NCBI RefSeq assembly: GCF_029784135.1
Contig: NC_073745.1
Location: 242,015,946-242,079,945 of the forward strand
Length of the DNA: 64,000 nucleotides
DNA from: Toxorhynchites rutilus septentrionalis
Taxonomy: Eukaryota > Arthropoda > Insecta > Diptera > Culicidae
Reading direction: 5' to 3'
The notes under the pieces are model-generated. The model did no database searches and was not told where the DNA came from. It saw only the letters and a program-made list of their open reading frames with translations. Made by a program: the position numbers and the translations under genes. Shown here one piece after another: positions 44,684 through 55,190 of the stretch. Within the stretch, counting starts at the first letter, position 1; each line of letters starts with the position of its first letter.

Positions 44684-47600
44684 TCAGTCCTGACCGAGAA
44701 ATTGTCGGACAATCGCGCAGGTGCTAAGGATGACCGACTTTTGGATGCCGGCCAATTCCTTCTCCATATTCAACACCTTTAGCGCTTCCAGAAGTGTCTT
44801 CGGGACAATTCCAGTTCCAGAGAGAACGACTGGAACAATTCTTGGGACCTCCCTTAGCCCCCACAGTTCCTTGAGCTCCACGGCCAACGGTCGGTACTTG
44901 CAGATTTTGCGACCGTGGGTCTCCTCCAGATTCTGGTTCAGTGGAATAGCGACATCGATGATGGTGACTTTGCGGTCGCTCTTGTCGTAAACCATTATAT
45001 CTGGCCGGTTGTGGTGGATCGAGAGGTCGGTCAGAACAGTGCGATCCCAGTACAGCTTGAAACGGTCATTTTCCAGGACAGGTGCAGGCAGGTACCGGTA
45101 GTTTGGTACGTTGTCTTCCAGTAGAGCACATTGGAGCGCCAGTTGTCGATGAACAATACGGGCCACGTTGTTGTGGCGCTCGGTGTAGGCTGCGTTGGCC
45201 AAAACGGGACAGCCTCCCATAATGTGCTCTATGTTTTCACCTGGTTGATGGCACATCCGGCAAATGTCATCAACGTCTTGATGCCAGACGTACCGCCTGC
45301 AGTTTCTCGTCGGCATTATCCTGTCCTGGATGGCTATCATGTCGGCTTCTACTACTGAAGAGAGTTCACCACGCGTTAGCCACAGATTAGATGCGGCCTT
45401 GTCGACGTGTGGCCGATCCAGTTGATGGGGGTGGGCACCATGCACTGCCTTCTGCTTCCAAGCTGCAATCTTCTCCTCCACTGTCTGCAGATTGCAGTTG
45501 AGTTGGTACTCCGCTTGCGCCAAGTGCAGAGCGCTGTATCCTCTGTCGGCGGCGCAGACAGCCCGGTATAGCGCGTTTTGGTTGGCGCGTTCTGCGAAGT
45601 ACTCGCGCAGTTGTCGTACCTGGGCAACACACAGTGCAGATATGTCGACTATTCCAAGTCCCCCTTCTTTGCGTGGCAGTGAAACTCTCTCCAGTGCCGA
45701 TTGAGGATGGTGCATTCCGGCCTCTTTAAATGCTTTCCTCATCCTCCTCTCAAGGTCCTCTAGGTCAGTTTTGCTCCATTTGACTACACCAAAACTGAAG
45801 GTCAGCAGGGGAACTGCGAATGTGTTGATCGCGCGTACCTTGTTCCCCGCGTTGAGGAAAGTCCTCAGGACACAGTTCACTCGACTCAAGAACTTGTCTC
45901 GCAGCTCCGTCTTGATGTCGGAGTGGCGAATCCCGGTGAGCTGTCGGAATCCAAGATATTTATAGGATTCGCCACGAACCATGTCTCTTATGAACTCGCC
46001 GTCATAGACCTCGTAACCTCCGGATTCGGTAAGCTGCCCTTTCAGCATATGGACACAGCGGCACTTGTCAAGGCCGAACTCCATGCAGATGTTCCTGCTT
46101 ATGTCTTCGACAACCCGGATAGCTACACCTAGACGCTGACATGAATCAGCGTAGACCTTGAGATCATCCATGTAGAAGGTATGGGTCACTTCTTCGTGGG
46201 CGCCGTCGCCATACCTTATTTTATAGCCATGACCGTTTCTATTGAGCGTCCTACTGAGGGGGTTCAGTGCCAGACAAAACCAAAGCGGGCTGAAAGAGTC
46301 GCCTTGGAATATCCCCCTCTTTATCTGCAGCGTTCTAGACTGCAACACATTTTCCCCATCACTGAGGTGCAGAGACGTACTCCACTGCCTCATCGCATGC
46401 TGCAGGAACCTAACGACGACGGGATCAATTTTGTAGAGCTCCAATACCCGGACGAGAAACGAGTGAGGTATGGAGTCATAAGCCTTCCTGTAATCGATGT
46501 AGGCCATACTTAGGTTCCGCTGGTTATATACCGCCTGGCCGACTATGGCTGCGTCGATGATGGCCTGGTCTTTGCAGCCATGCGTATTTTTCCTGCATCC
46601 TTTCTGCTCTTCTACGATGATGTGATGCTGTTCGCAGTGAGCAGAAACTTTGGCGGTAATTATGCTGCTCAGTATTTTGTACAGACTCGATAGGCACGTT
46701 ATCGGTCTGTACTTTGATGGGTTCAATGTGTTGCTGTCTTTCGGGAGGAGGAAGGTGACGCCACGGGTGGCGAATTCAGGAAGGTTGTGTGGGTCACGTA
46801 GCACCTTGTTGAAGCACTCAGCTATCTTTGGATGTGCGACGGTCAGCTTCTTGTGCCAAAAGTTCTGGACACCATCGGGGCCCGGTGCTGCCCAGTTCCT
46901 CAGGTACCGCGAGGCTTCGCGGACATCGTTCTCTCCGACGATGATAGCTGGCATCTCTCCAATTTCACCACAACTCTCCTCCTCCCGTCTTAACCACATT
47001 TGCCCGTCGCGATGTTCTACTGGGGTCTCCCAAATACCAGCCCAGAAGTTCGTCACATCGCTAATATCTGGCAAACCTTCGCGGTAGTCGGGCTTCTCGT
47101 CGCTAATGTGGTCGTAGAACGCTTTCTCGTTATCTCTGAACATCCGATTTTGTTCCTGGCGCTTTGCAGAGTCAGAGTAACGTTTCAGCCGTTTTGTAAG
47201 GACGCTCAATTGCTGTACCAGTGTGTCGAGTTTTTCCGTCAGCTGGTGAGCTCCCAGCTGGCGAAGTTCAGTAGGTCGCACGATCACAGCAACTTGGCGA
47301 CATAATTTCACCGATCTGCTGCCTCTTTTGTACGCCATCAGTCTTCCAATTGCGGCGCGCTTGTTTAGGATCCGTTGCTCCAATCTCCTTCGCCATGGAG
47401 GCTCACGCCTTTCACGGAGATGTTGGAGCAGTCCGCCTCTTGGCCTAATACGGTATCCTAAACTTTTGGCGGTCGCCACAGCAGCACAGTAAACTTTCAG
47501 TTGCAGCTCCTCCATGTTCTCAGCATCAACCAAGTGCAGCGGAAGAACGTGCTCGTTCATGAGCTTTACTGCACTTGTCAGCCTGCGGGAATGCTGCAAC

Positions 47601-48016
47601 TTCGGGATCCTGGGGCGCGACAAAGGGTCCGTGTCGCGGAACTGTGAGATCGCCTCGTCGTAATGGAAGACCAGATCGCGTAGTAGTTGTTGATCTGGCT
47701 GTGGATCTTCCGGCTCAGAGGGTTGTTGTACTGTGGCCTCCACTGGTGCTGATTCGCGTGCCCCACTCGCGAATGAATTGCTCAGCCGTACTGAACTTCG
47801 TCTCGACACATCGCTTGCTCTGCTTGTTCTGGAGCTTAGTTCTCTCTGCACCTGCTGCTTGATCTCGTCGACTTGCGTTTGGGAGAGCATATTGTTGCGT
47901 ACAATCGCTCTACGCCTCGCGTTCATCGCGTTTTGGTCAAGCCTCCCGACGAACTCTGGATACGCTTCCTCGAACATTGCGAGTATTCGAGGGCGACCGC
48001 TCATGTCCGTCTCCAA
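44684..48016 (-). CDS. Reverse transcriptase/endonuclease of R4-clade retrotransposon
   Basis: The 1110-residue protein copies its RNA into DNA at a nicked genomic target. Residues 1-130 are Ser/Arg-rich and lack an obvious zinc finger. The RT domain spans about 375-700: the GPDG motif at 379-382, LPK at 424-426, EEQKGC and GCKDQ at 469-484, catalytic Asp in YIDYRKAYD (506-514), GDSFSPLWF (571-579) and YMDD (615-618). The C-terminal part has the knuckle C919-x2-C922-x8-H931-x4-C936 and a restriction-like endonuclease with PD at 1005-1006, Asp1021 (14 residues on) and Lys near 1037-1040. This order (RT, CCHC, PD-D/E-K nuclease) defines the R2/R4/Dong-type elements, and GCKDQ favours R4/Dong. 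There are no internal stops or frameshifts. The ATG at 48016 is the first in the open frame. Confidence 0.88.
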   Translation of the reverse strand: METDMSGRPRILAMFEEAYPEFVGRLDQNAMNARRRAIVRNNMLSQTQVDEIKQQVQRELSSRTSRASDVSRRSSVRLSNSFASGARESAPVEATVQQPSEPEDPQPDQQLLRDLVFHYDEAISQFRDTDPLSRPRIPKLQHSRRLTSAVKLMNEHVLPLHLVDAENMEELQLKVYCAAVATAKSLGYRIRPRGGLLQHLRERREPPWRRRLEQRILNKRAAIGRLMAYKRGSRSVKLCRQVAVIVRPTELRQLGAHQLTEKLDTLVQQLSVLTKRLKRYSDSAKRQEQNRMFRDNEKAFYDHISDEKPDYREGLPDISDVTNFWAGIWETPVEHRDGQMWLRREEESCGEIGEMPAIIVGENDVREASRYLRNWAAPGPDGVQNFWHKKLTVAHPKIAECFNKVLRDPHNLPEFATRGVTFLLPKDSNTLNPSKYRPITCLSSLYKILSSIITAKVSAHCEQHHIIVEEQKGCRKNTHGCKDQAIIDAAIVGQAVYNQRNLSMAYIDYRKAYDSIPHSFLVRVLELYKIDPVVVRFLQHAMRQWSTSLHLSDGENVLQSRTLQIKRGIFQGDSFSPLWFCLALNPLSRTLNRNGHGYKIRYGDGAHEEVTHTFYMDDLKVYADSCQRLGVAIRVVEDISRNICMEFGLDKCRCVHMLKGQLTESGGYEVYDGEFIRDMVRGESYKYLGFRQLTGIRHSDIKTELRDKFLSRVNCVLRTFLNAGNKVRAINTFAVPLLTFSFGVVKWSKTDLEDLERRMRKAFKEAGMHHPQSALERVSLPRKEGGLGIVDISALCVAQVRQLREYFAERANQNALYRAVCAADRGYSALHLAQAEYQLNCNLQTVEEKIAAWKQKAVHGAHPHQLDRPHVDKAASNLWLTRGELSSVVEADMIAIQDRIMPTRNCRRYVWHQDVDDICRMCHQPGENIEHIMGGCPVLANAAYTERHNNVARIVHRQLALQCALLEDNVPNYRYLPAPVLENDRFKLYWDRTVLTDLSIHHNRPDIMVYDKSDRKVTIIDVAIPLNQNLEETHGRKICKYRPLAVELKELWGLREVPRIVPVVLSGTGIVPKTLLEALKVLNMEKELAGIQKSVILSTCAIVRQFLGQD

Positions 48017-48620
48017 AGCAGTGCAGATGTAATAGGCGCGGATCGTTCATTTCGTGTGTCCACATGATCCGTCGCCTAGTAGTACCCACAAGTGTGGACG
48101 ACTGTCGTCTGACAGTCGCAACACGCCTCGTAGGCGCAGCGTTTCGTTGGTGATGTCGATGGCTGCTGTTTCCGTGTGGCGGTAGCTCTTCGGGTTGAAC
48201 CCGGCTGGTGGCCCGCTCTTGCACATCGCCCTCCAGCCGCTGGCCGCTCGCTCTTACGCCCGTTCCAGGACCAGCTCCAGTTCGGGGACCCTCCTCGGGT
48301 GATCGCATTCGTAGTATTCGTCTTGACTTTAGCTCCATTGTCTGGGTGTATCTCCTTTGCCCGGGAGACAGCGGGTTGGCAAGGCCTCCATGACCCGGGA
48401 GGCCTTCCCCGGGAGAGATATAGCGCTCTGACTCGCTCGCACCCCCTCACTTAGCCACTTTCGACACCCGTTCTCGGAGCCAAGACCAGGGTTGTGTTTC
48501 CAGTTCACGCCCGATCTAAAAATGTCGTCATATGATCTTCGTGGAGGCGTGAGATAGGAACATTTGAGACCAACAGGTAGGCTCCTACCCTAGTGTTGAT
48601 CCCCATTTGAGAACCGTTTT
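48017..48620 (-). other. 5' leader of the R4-type element with overlapping ORFs
   Basis: Two overlapping minus-strand frames, 48076-48450 (124 codons) and 47937-48338 (133 codons, running into the main ORF), are Arg/Pro/Ser-rich. They may be composition artefacts of GC-rich DNA, or the remains of an upstream domain joined by a frameshift or internal initiation. Many R4/Dong elements have a single ORF, so a second protein is not expected. Confidence 0.35.
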
Positions 48621-48629
48621 AATTTTCAA

Positions 48630-49392
48630 TTTTTTTTTTATAATGCTTTTTTTTTCCAAAAAAAATCTTTGATAATTTTTGATGAAAACTTAAGTAATTT
48701 CCTACATTTCATTCTCTGACCAACTAGTTTTTATGTTTTAAATTTTATAGTTTTCACGTTATAAATTTTTGTTAAAAATTCAACTTTTTCCAAAAAGTAG
48801 TCTAATTCTTTTTCGAATATTTCAAGTATGCAAAGTTGCATACATGACCGATGTCTTTACACCCACAACGTTTCACTGCTATCTGAGATGGTGCTGCCAA
48901 CTCCTAAGACGAGTTGGCATGAAATTCGTCATTTCCAACAAGTCACCCATATATTGCAAAATGAGCAAAAAGTTTTTCTAACAACAACTTTTTCATGTTT
49001 TCTTTGGAAAAATTACAACTAATCGAAAGTTTTAGATCTTATTGAAATATGAACTTTCTATCTTTCATAGTTTCTGGAATACATGGAATTTTTGTATGGA
49101 GACTCCTCAAAAAATATTGCTTTACTCGTAATATTTTTGTTTGTAAATTTTCGCGTTTGACATGTTCCTAAACAGAAAAAGTTTGCAGAACATTTAAATC
49201 GTAATAATTGTTACATAAAAATGACGAGTTAAACATTAATTTCGAAGGAAAAGGTGAAAAAAAATCAAGATTTCAAAGAAAATCATTCAAAACTATAAGA
49301 CCTACAAAATGTTGGTTGGAGATTATTTAAGTTTTCATTAGAAAATATCAAACAAATTTGAAAAAAAAAATTTCTTCGAAAAAAAATAATAA
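48630..49392. repeat. Host repeat, right arm around the R4-type insertion
   Basis: Reverse complement of the left arm: CCACAACGTTTCACTGCTAT at about 48866 matches the two left copies, and the preceding AAAAAGTAGTCTAATT block matches about 43736. The outer part ends where family A copy 3 begins. Confidence 0.6.
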
Positions 49393-50159
49393 GAGGTTGT
49401 ATTCAAGACACGGCTGCATTGTTGACGCAGAACTACACTGTAGTTTAATTCAAGTTGCTTGTCTATAACTGCGGATATTATTTTATTTTAGAAATAACCA
49501 TTCTACCAGTTTGGTCGCCCTGAAATATTTTGTTTGATTGCAGAATCATTTGACGATAATTGTTTGATGATTCATTGTTGTCCTCGCAGAACAATATATG
49601 CTCGAGATAAGCGCAGCTATCATCCTTAGTGGAGAAAGTTTTGCTACTGGAAAGCGAAACTAAATCACATACAAAATTCCCGGACGATATTTACTTTCTT
49701 GGTGACTAAATAAACGAAATAAACTCTTTTTGTTAATCTCAACAACCTCGAAAAGAGTAGCACCGCTTCATTATGATCAAGATTAGCGCAAATGCAATCC
49801 TAGTTGAAGCGAGTTTTGCAACTGGCACGCGGACCCAAATAAATTAATAACTTATTATAACTTATTGAATAACTTGGTATTCCCTAAATAATTTTTTGGT
49901 GCACAACCTTAACACCTGCTTCACCATAGCGTCATTTCAGTGTATTGATAACGAAAAACAAACAATGTTAACTGCTTGGAAAAAGGAATGTTTTCATCAG
50001 CAGAGATTCTTTTTAAATGCCCTAGCACAAATGTTTTCCTCCCGCTATCTTCCCTCCTTGTTTACATTTATCATTACGGTTGCTTTACTTTATTTCATGA
50101 AAACGTGACCTGTTTTCTGATTTGGCACTCTTAATGAAAGACGTAGTTCTACGTCAAAA
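49393..50159 (+). mobile_element. Palindrome-bounded repeat, family A, copy 3
   Basis: Starts GAGGTTGTATTCAAGACACG then GACGCAGAACTACA, and ends GACGTAGTTCTACGTC (50140-50155) plus AAAA. The interior aligns with the minus-strand reading of 15-1488 (for example AATCACATACAAAATTC and TTGGTGACTAAAT) but lacks about 700 bp present there. No ORF of note. Confidence 0.65.
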
Positions 50160-50197
50160 ATATTTAGAAAATCAAATATCATTTTTCTCAAAAATAG

Positions 50198-52259
50198 TTT
50201 TGACGCAGGACTACGTCTTTGATTTCTATATAGGGGGGGGGGGGGGCGTCACTACATTACTCGAGAATTAATCAAGCAAATGCAACCAAATTAGGCATCT
50301 GGAGGTTTTAGGGTGCAATAAATGTTCTATGGTATTTAGACACTCCACCCTCCTCTTTAAGGGGGGGCTGCCATACAAATGAAACACAAATTTCTGCATT
50401 ACTCAAGATTTAATCAAGCAAACGAAACCAAATTTGACATGTGAAGGTTTTAGGGTGCAATAAATGTTTTTACGGTGGTTAGATACTCCTTCCACCTCTC
50501 TTAGGGGGAACTGCCGTACAAATGAAACACAAATTTCTGCATTACTCGAGATTTAATCAAGCAAACAAAACCAAATTTGACATGTGAAGGTTTTAGGGTG
50601 CAATAAATGTTTTTACGGTGGTTAGATACTCCTTCCACCTCTCTTAGGGGGAGCTGCCATACAAATGAAACACAAATTTCTGCATTAGTCGAGAATTAAT
50701 TAAGCAAATGAAACCAAATTAGGCATGTGAAGATTTTAGGGGACACGAAACGTTTCTATGGTGAATAAACACTCCTCCCCCCTCTCTAAGGGGAGAAAAG
50801 GGGAGGGGTCTGTCTTTATTCTATCATATTTTCTGTATCAAACATTTATTCCATGTAACGGAGAAACATGTTATTTGCAAGAGGTTGAAAAATCTCGAAC
50901 GAGAATTGTGTCTGAAAATAATCTGATATTATAATGATGAGTTTTGGTAGAAGTACTAGGTTTTTTTTTAGTAAAAGGTAAATTCAACGGGGTCGATTAG
51001 AAGATCAATCAATGAACAGTTCTGCGATTGCACTCATGAACTTGCGCTTAGTAAGAAAACGTGAATTTGAAGGTATTGATAACAAAAAACAAATTTTGGG
51101 CGAGACGAAGTTTGCCGGGTCAGCTAGTTAAACGAATAAAAGAAGCATGTTTTGCGAGCGAATGCGAAGCTAATTCATGTATTGTGTATTTCTTCTTTCA
51201 GCTTGGTTCCCGTGAATGTTGTATACAACACAAAATTGTGTGCAATAATTCGTTCTATCAAACAAATTCCAGTCATTGTGTAGGAATAAGGGTGATGCAA
51301 CAATCTCACTAACCCACTCCACCATCTACAATTTCATAGAGATAAAATCATTATTTCAACGATACCAAGGTGATATTGTCGTTGCTCACAGTGCCAGTGT
51401 GTGCGACGTGAAATATAGTCTGCAAACGAACACGTTGACTGGCACATCAGTCACCAGTGACTGACAGTATAGCATATGATAATAAAGGTAAATAACATAA
51501 GCATATAAGCTCATAAGCATTCCCTTTCGAACAAAAATACCTTCCACTACGGTAAGAAACGATGGTCCTAATGCGTTTGAAAATGTCCATCTAATCGCTA
51601 TAAAACCGTGGCACTCAGGGTGGTCATCATTTTCAGTTAGTCAGTTGAGCCAGGAGGTGTTAGAAGCATTTTTTGTTGTTCGGATCAAACTAGTCGGAAT
51701 GACATTTGACTGCTGTTTACAATCGTATTTACCATCGCAATAAGCGCAATTGCGAAAATGGTGCTGCTGCTGATCCATCATCCACCGTGCTGCACTTGGA
51801 TTCTCAAGCGGGAAATTCTAACATTCTGGACAATGAAATTGCGGATGACACATCTTACCATTCCAACTGTTTTTAAATTGTTTGAGGGATTTCACTACTG
51901 TTTACAATCGTATTTACTATCGCAATTGCGAAAATAGTGTTAGGCTGCACAGAACAGACGTCTGAAGCTGCTGACCCATCATCCGCCGGGCTGCACTTGA
52001 ATTCTCAAGCGGGAAATTCTAACATTCTGAACAATGGAATTGCGGATGACACATCTTACCATTCCAACTGTTTCAAATCGTTTGAGTGATATCAGTACAT
52101 ATAACAAATAGGCCTGTCCAAGGTCACTATTTGGAGCTTCAAAAGAGTTGAAATACTAGATTAATGAGCAATGAAAAGAAATACATTAAAAAAAACAATT
52201 GAACAATCACAGTCGTACGCCAAACTTGCGTCCGTGCACCTAGGCTCTGGCCCTTCTAC
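50198..52259 (-). mobile_element. Palindrome-bounded repeat, family B, copy 2
   Basis: The left edge GACGCAGGACTACGTC (50202-50217), then TTTGATTTCTATATAGGGGG, and the right edge ACAGTCGTACGCC with TGCGTCCGTGCACCTAGGCT (about 52209-52245) match copy 1 at 9.7-11.15 kb. It is interrupted by repeat E at about 50250-51128. Removing that leaves about 1.2 kb. A run of about 14 G lies at the junction near 50235. Confidence 0.6.
50250..51128 (-). mobile_element. Repeat E copy 5, nested in family B
   Basis: Ends GTTTGCCGGGTCAGCTAG at 51128 and has about four tandem units (ATTACTCGAGAATTAATCAA; GGTGCAATAAATGTTTTTAC). Family B sequence continues directly on both sides (GTCACT on the left, TTTTGCGAGCGAATGCGAAG on the right), so this insertion is younger than the family B copy. 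Confidence 0.7.
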
Positions 52260-54640
52260 TTTTTATTACAATGTTGTAAAATTTAACTGACATAATGCAG
52301 CACATCAATTTATTCTAACCGATTAAGACTCGTCTTCAGTGGTACAATTAACGTTTAAGTTCAAAAAATTTTAGTTAACTTTGACAGGTACGTTGCGGCC
52401 AACGTTGCCAATTAGTCAAACAGTTAAATCCTAAGATCTACCAGTTTTTTTTTAAATAGTATCCATTTTTATTCAGTTTTCTTTATATGTGTGCTTCAGT
52501 TTTACCCATATTGTGTAGAAGAAAGTCACAATGTATAATTATTATCTCTCCCTCACCTTTCCTATCCCTGTGGGGCTGTGTAAATAACTTTTTCTGAATG
52601 TATCTTCAGTAAAACGATGAATATATACAGGTTGGGAACATAATGATGGAAATAAACGTTGAAATATAAGAAATGTGCGAACAGGTTCAAATGATACATA
52701 TTTTTCGGCAAATTTTCATACAGAATTCAGTGTATACAGACTACAGATTTTTGTTGAAAATATGCAAAAACATACATATTTATACAAATTTTCGGAAAAG
52801 TATACAGATTTTTGAGCGTCGAAAGTTAAGCATGCCAATCACCACCATTTTGCATGAAGTGATGGTATTTTGAAAACAACATCATTTTGATTTGTCCTAT
52901 TATGTAAATTTACCGCAATTCAATCCGATTCCGAAATTGTTCAGGGGTAGCTGATATTTGTTTCGATTTGCTATATTTTTCACTGATGCTTAAACACATT
53001 CTTGCATAATTACCATTGACTTGACATAATTATTGCAGTCCATAAATTTACTGTACTTCAAATATGTATACCGTGGGGGACCGCAATCAGTACAGCATCA
53101 AAATCCGTACGGATTCCGGTCCCGCACATTATACAAATCGTATTTCAAAATTTTAACCGCTATTATCTTTGAGACAAATCTCCCAACTATATCATGTTTG
53201 ATGCTGATATTGCAAATTCGTTTATTTTGCGTCCAATATTTTTTCTTCTTGTGAATCAGCCAATTCATAAACTTATTGTTTCTTTTCAGAAAATTTATTT
53301 GGCAAAATATGGTGTACAATGTTCAATGTATACTATACAAATTAGGTGATATAGATTATCTTGAAACGATCACACATAGTCATTATTTTCTGAGCCAATT
53401 TAAGGGAGCATTCTAGTCTAGAAATTTAAAAAATGTTCCTTCATATTACTGTAGTTTAGGCATTCAAAAATATACCCTAGAAAGAAATCCTATTATTTAC
53501 CGAGTTGTAGCCATTTTAGTGATGCGGTATCTAACCTATCTGTATCTAACAATGAACTTCAAACGCGTTTTTCTCGAAACTGTTTTTTTTTCAAACTGGC
53601 GTACACGATATCTCAAGTTCTACTGAAACGATTAATGTCAAATTTATATGGATACAATCTGCAGGCATCCCTCTATCACATGAACCTCTGAAAATTAACA
53701 TTTTTTAAAATTTTACTATTTTTACGTTACGTTACTATAAGTAACGTTTACGTTTACTTATTTACGTTTACGTTACTATAAAAACGTAAGAAAAAACGTT
53801 TTAAGCCGCATTTTGTTTTTCTAACGGTCACCATTTTATCAAAAGAAATGTTTTTGACTTGTCCGAGGTTCATGCGATAGCGGCATCTTTATTGATTCAG
53901 AATCTGCTCGATTTTTTTTTGTTTCAGATAACCAGAAGGGCTGGAATCGTGGACGCCATGGCACAACTTTTTTTTGAACCCTCTCACTTCATCAGCTTTT
54001 ACCTATTCTAGTTATGAATATTTTTTCTCCGTTCAATTTTTGTTTTATTGTTAATAGATAGATGAACAAATAGTGATATAATGGACAGTAACAATATTCT
54101 TTGTTTCATTTTTATGGAACACGGAAAAACGTCCGAAATTCGTGTATCTACACCAGAATACTTCCTTAATACACCAACATTTGTTTAACCTTCATACATT
54201 CGCTATAGTCTGAACGCTATATAAACGTTGTACTTCCACCACTGAGCATCATTATAATGCACTTCATTGTAAATCTCAAATATTTCAACACTAGCCTGAT
54301 TTATTCCACTTATCTAATAAATTGATTCGTGCCGGGAAAATTATCATTCCTTGATTAAATACATAAATAATTAATAACAATACATCGTAGCTTCCATATT
54401 TTTCAATTAATACTTTTTGAGTGTATCCATTGATGTTCCCCTCAGTGTTTATTGAGGTTTAAAAAATCAGACCAGGTAACGACCGGAATTCTTCACAGGG
54501 CTGCGCTTCCAGTCCAGCTAGCGCAAAAGTGCGAATATAATCCCATGTTCTTCTAAAAGGCTGGAATCGTTTTGAAATCTTTTGAAATAGCACATCACAT
54601 GGGTACCGAAAGTGCGTTTGATATATGAGTGAACTCACTA
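52260..54640. other. AT-rich sequence without recognised features
   Basis: Contains a short run of repeated GTTACGTTACTATAA-like motifs at about 53722-53785. Otherwise I see no gene, RNA or repeat edge. Frames at 53033-53254 and 53098-53319 are mutually antisense. Confidence 0.4.
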
Positions 54641-54654
54641 TAGCAAAATGTCAG

Positions 54655-55190
54655 GTCAACCAAAACCAAAAAACTTAAAGAAACCAATGTAAGTCCAGCT
54701 GATATTTATGAGAATAACGACGATGCTGAAGCTAAACCTGTTGCTCCAGACTCTAAGCAACCATCGAGGGTAACGTGCGGCTTCGAGTCTTTGGTCTTTT
54801 CGGGGGGATATCACTTATGACGATGATAATCGTTCAGAAAAATCATTCCCAGCAGATTTCCTCTACAGTGCGCCACCGAGAGACGAAGACGAGCGAGAAA
54901 ACCAGATTGGTACCCGCTTGGAACCGCTTGCTCGGGGATGAGTTGCCCGACGACGAGACTGAACCCGATATTATCTAAATTTATCGGTAATCGTCACAAT
55001 AACTTGCTACGATGGTTAATAACTGTCACGAGACAAGGTGTAGAAAGCCGGCCGGTAAATAAACGCGGTCGGGGGTCCACTCGGGCTCGGGTGTTCGATC
55101 AGAGATGCTACAGATGCCGTGGGTCGCCGTTCGGGAATGGAACCCGGCGCAAGGAAACGAACGGATTGGTGTTATTAAAACATAAATGAT
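54655..55190 (+). pseudogene. Possible decayed acidic-protein pseudogene
   Basis: GC-richer block. One frame reads VSPADIYENNDDAEAKPVAP, another DELPDDETEPDII and stop, and a third RCYRCRG, as if one acidic protein had been broken by frameshifts. I do not recognise the protein and no stretch is long enough to align confidently. A single-copy noncoding island is the alternative. Confidence 0.25.

Larger units (their letters stand above)
44576..48620 (-). mobile_element. R4/Dong-clade non-LTR retrotransposon, apparently full length
   Basis: A GC-rich block of about 4 kb, sharply different from its AT-rich flanks, carries one long minus-strand ORF (44684-48016), about 600 bp of 5' leader and about 100 bp of 3' tail ending near CTAGGCGAACCTAG. 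The flanks are two arms of an inverted host repeat. Known members of the clade insert at specific targets (28S rDNA for R4, TAA-rich microsatellites for Dong); neither is evident here. No poly-A or target duplication was identified, so the exact ends are uncertain. Confidence 0.75.

Noticed and set aside
44721..48454. Plus-strand ORFs opposite the retrotransposon gene
   Set aside because: They are antisense shadows of the GC-rich 1110-codon frame.
50225..50250. Run of about 14 G as a G-quadruplex element
   Set aside because: It lies exactly at the junction of two repeats that both have G-rich ends, so it is most simply explained as joined repeat edges or length error.
55020..55190. Retroviral-type gag zinc knuckle (RCYRCRG)
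   Set aside because: Only two Cys in a plausible spacing, no His or fourth Cys, and no neighbouring gag, protease or polymerase text. I saw no endogenous viral sequence in the window.
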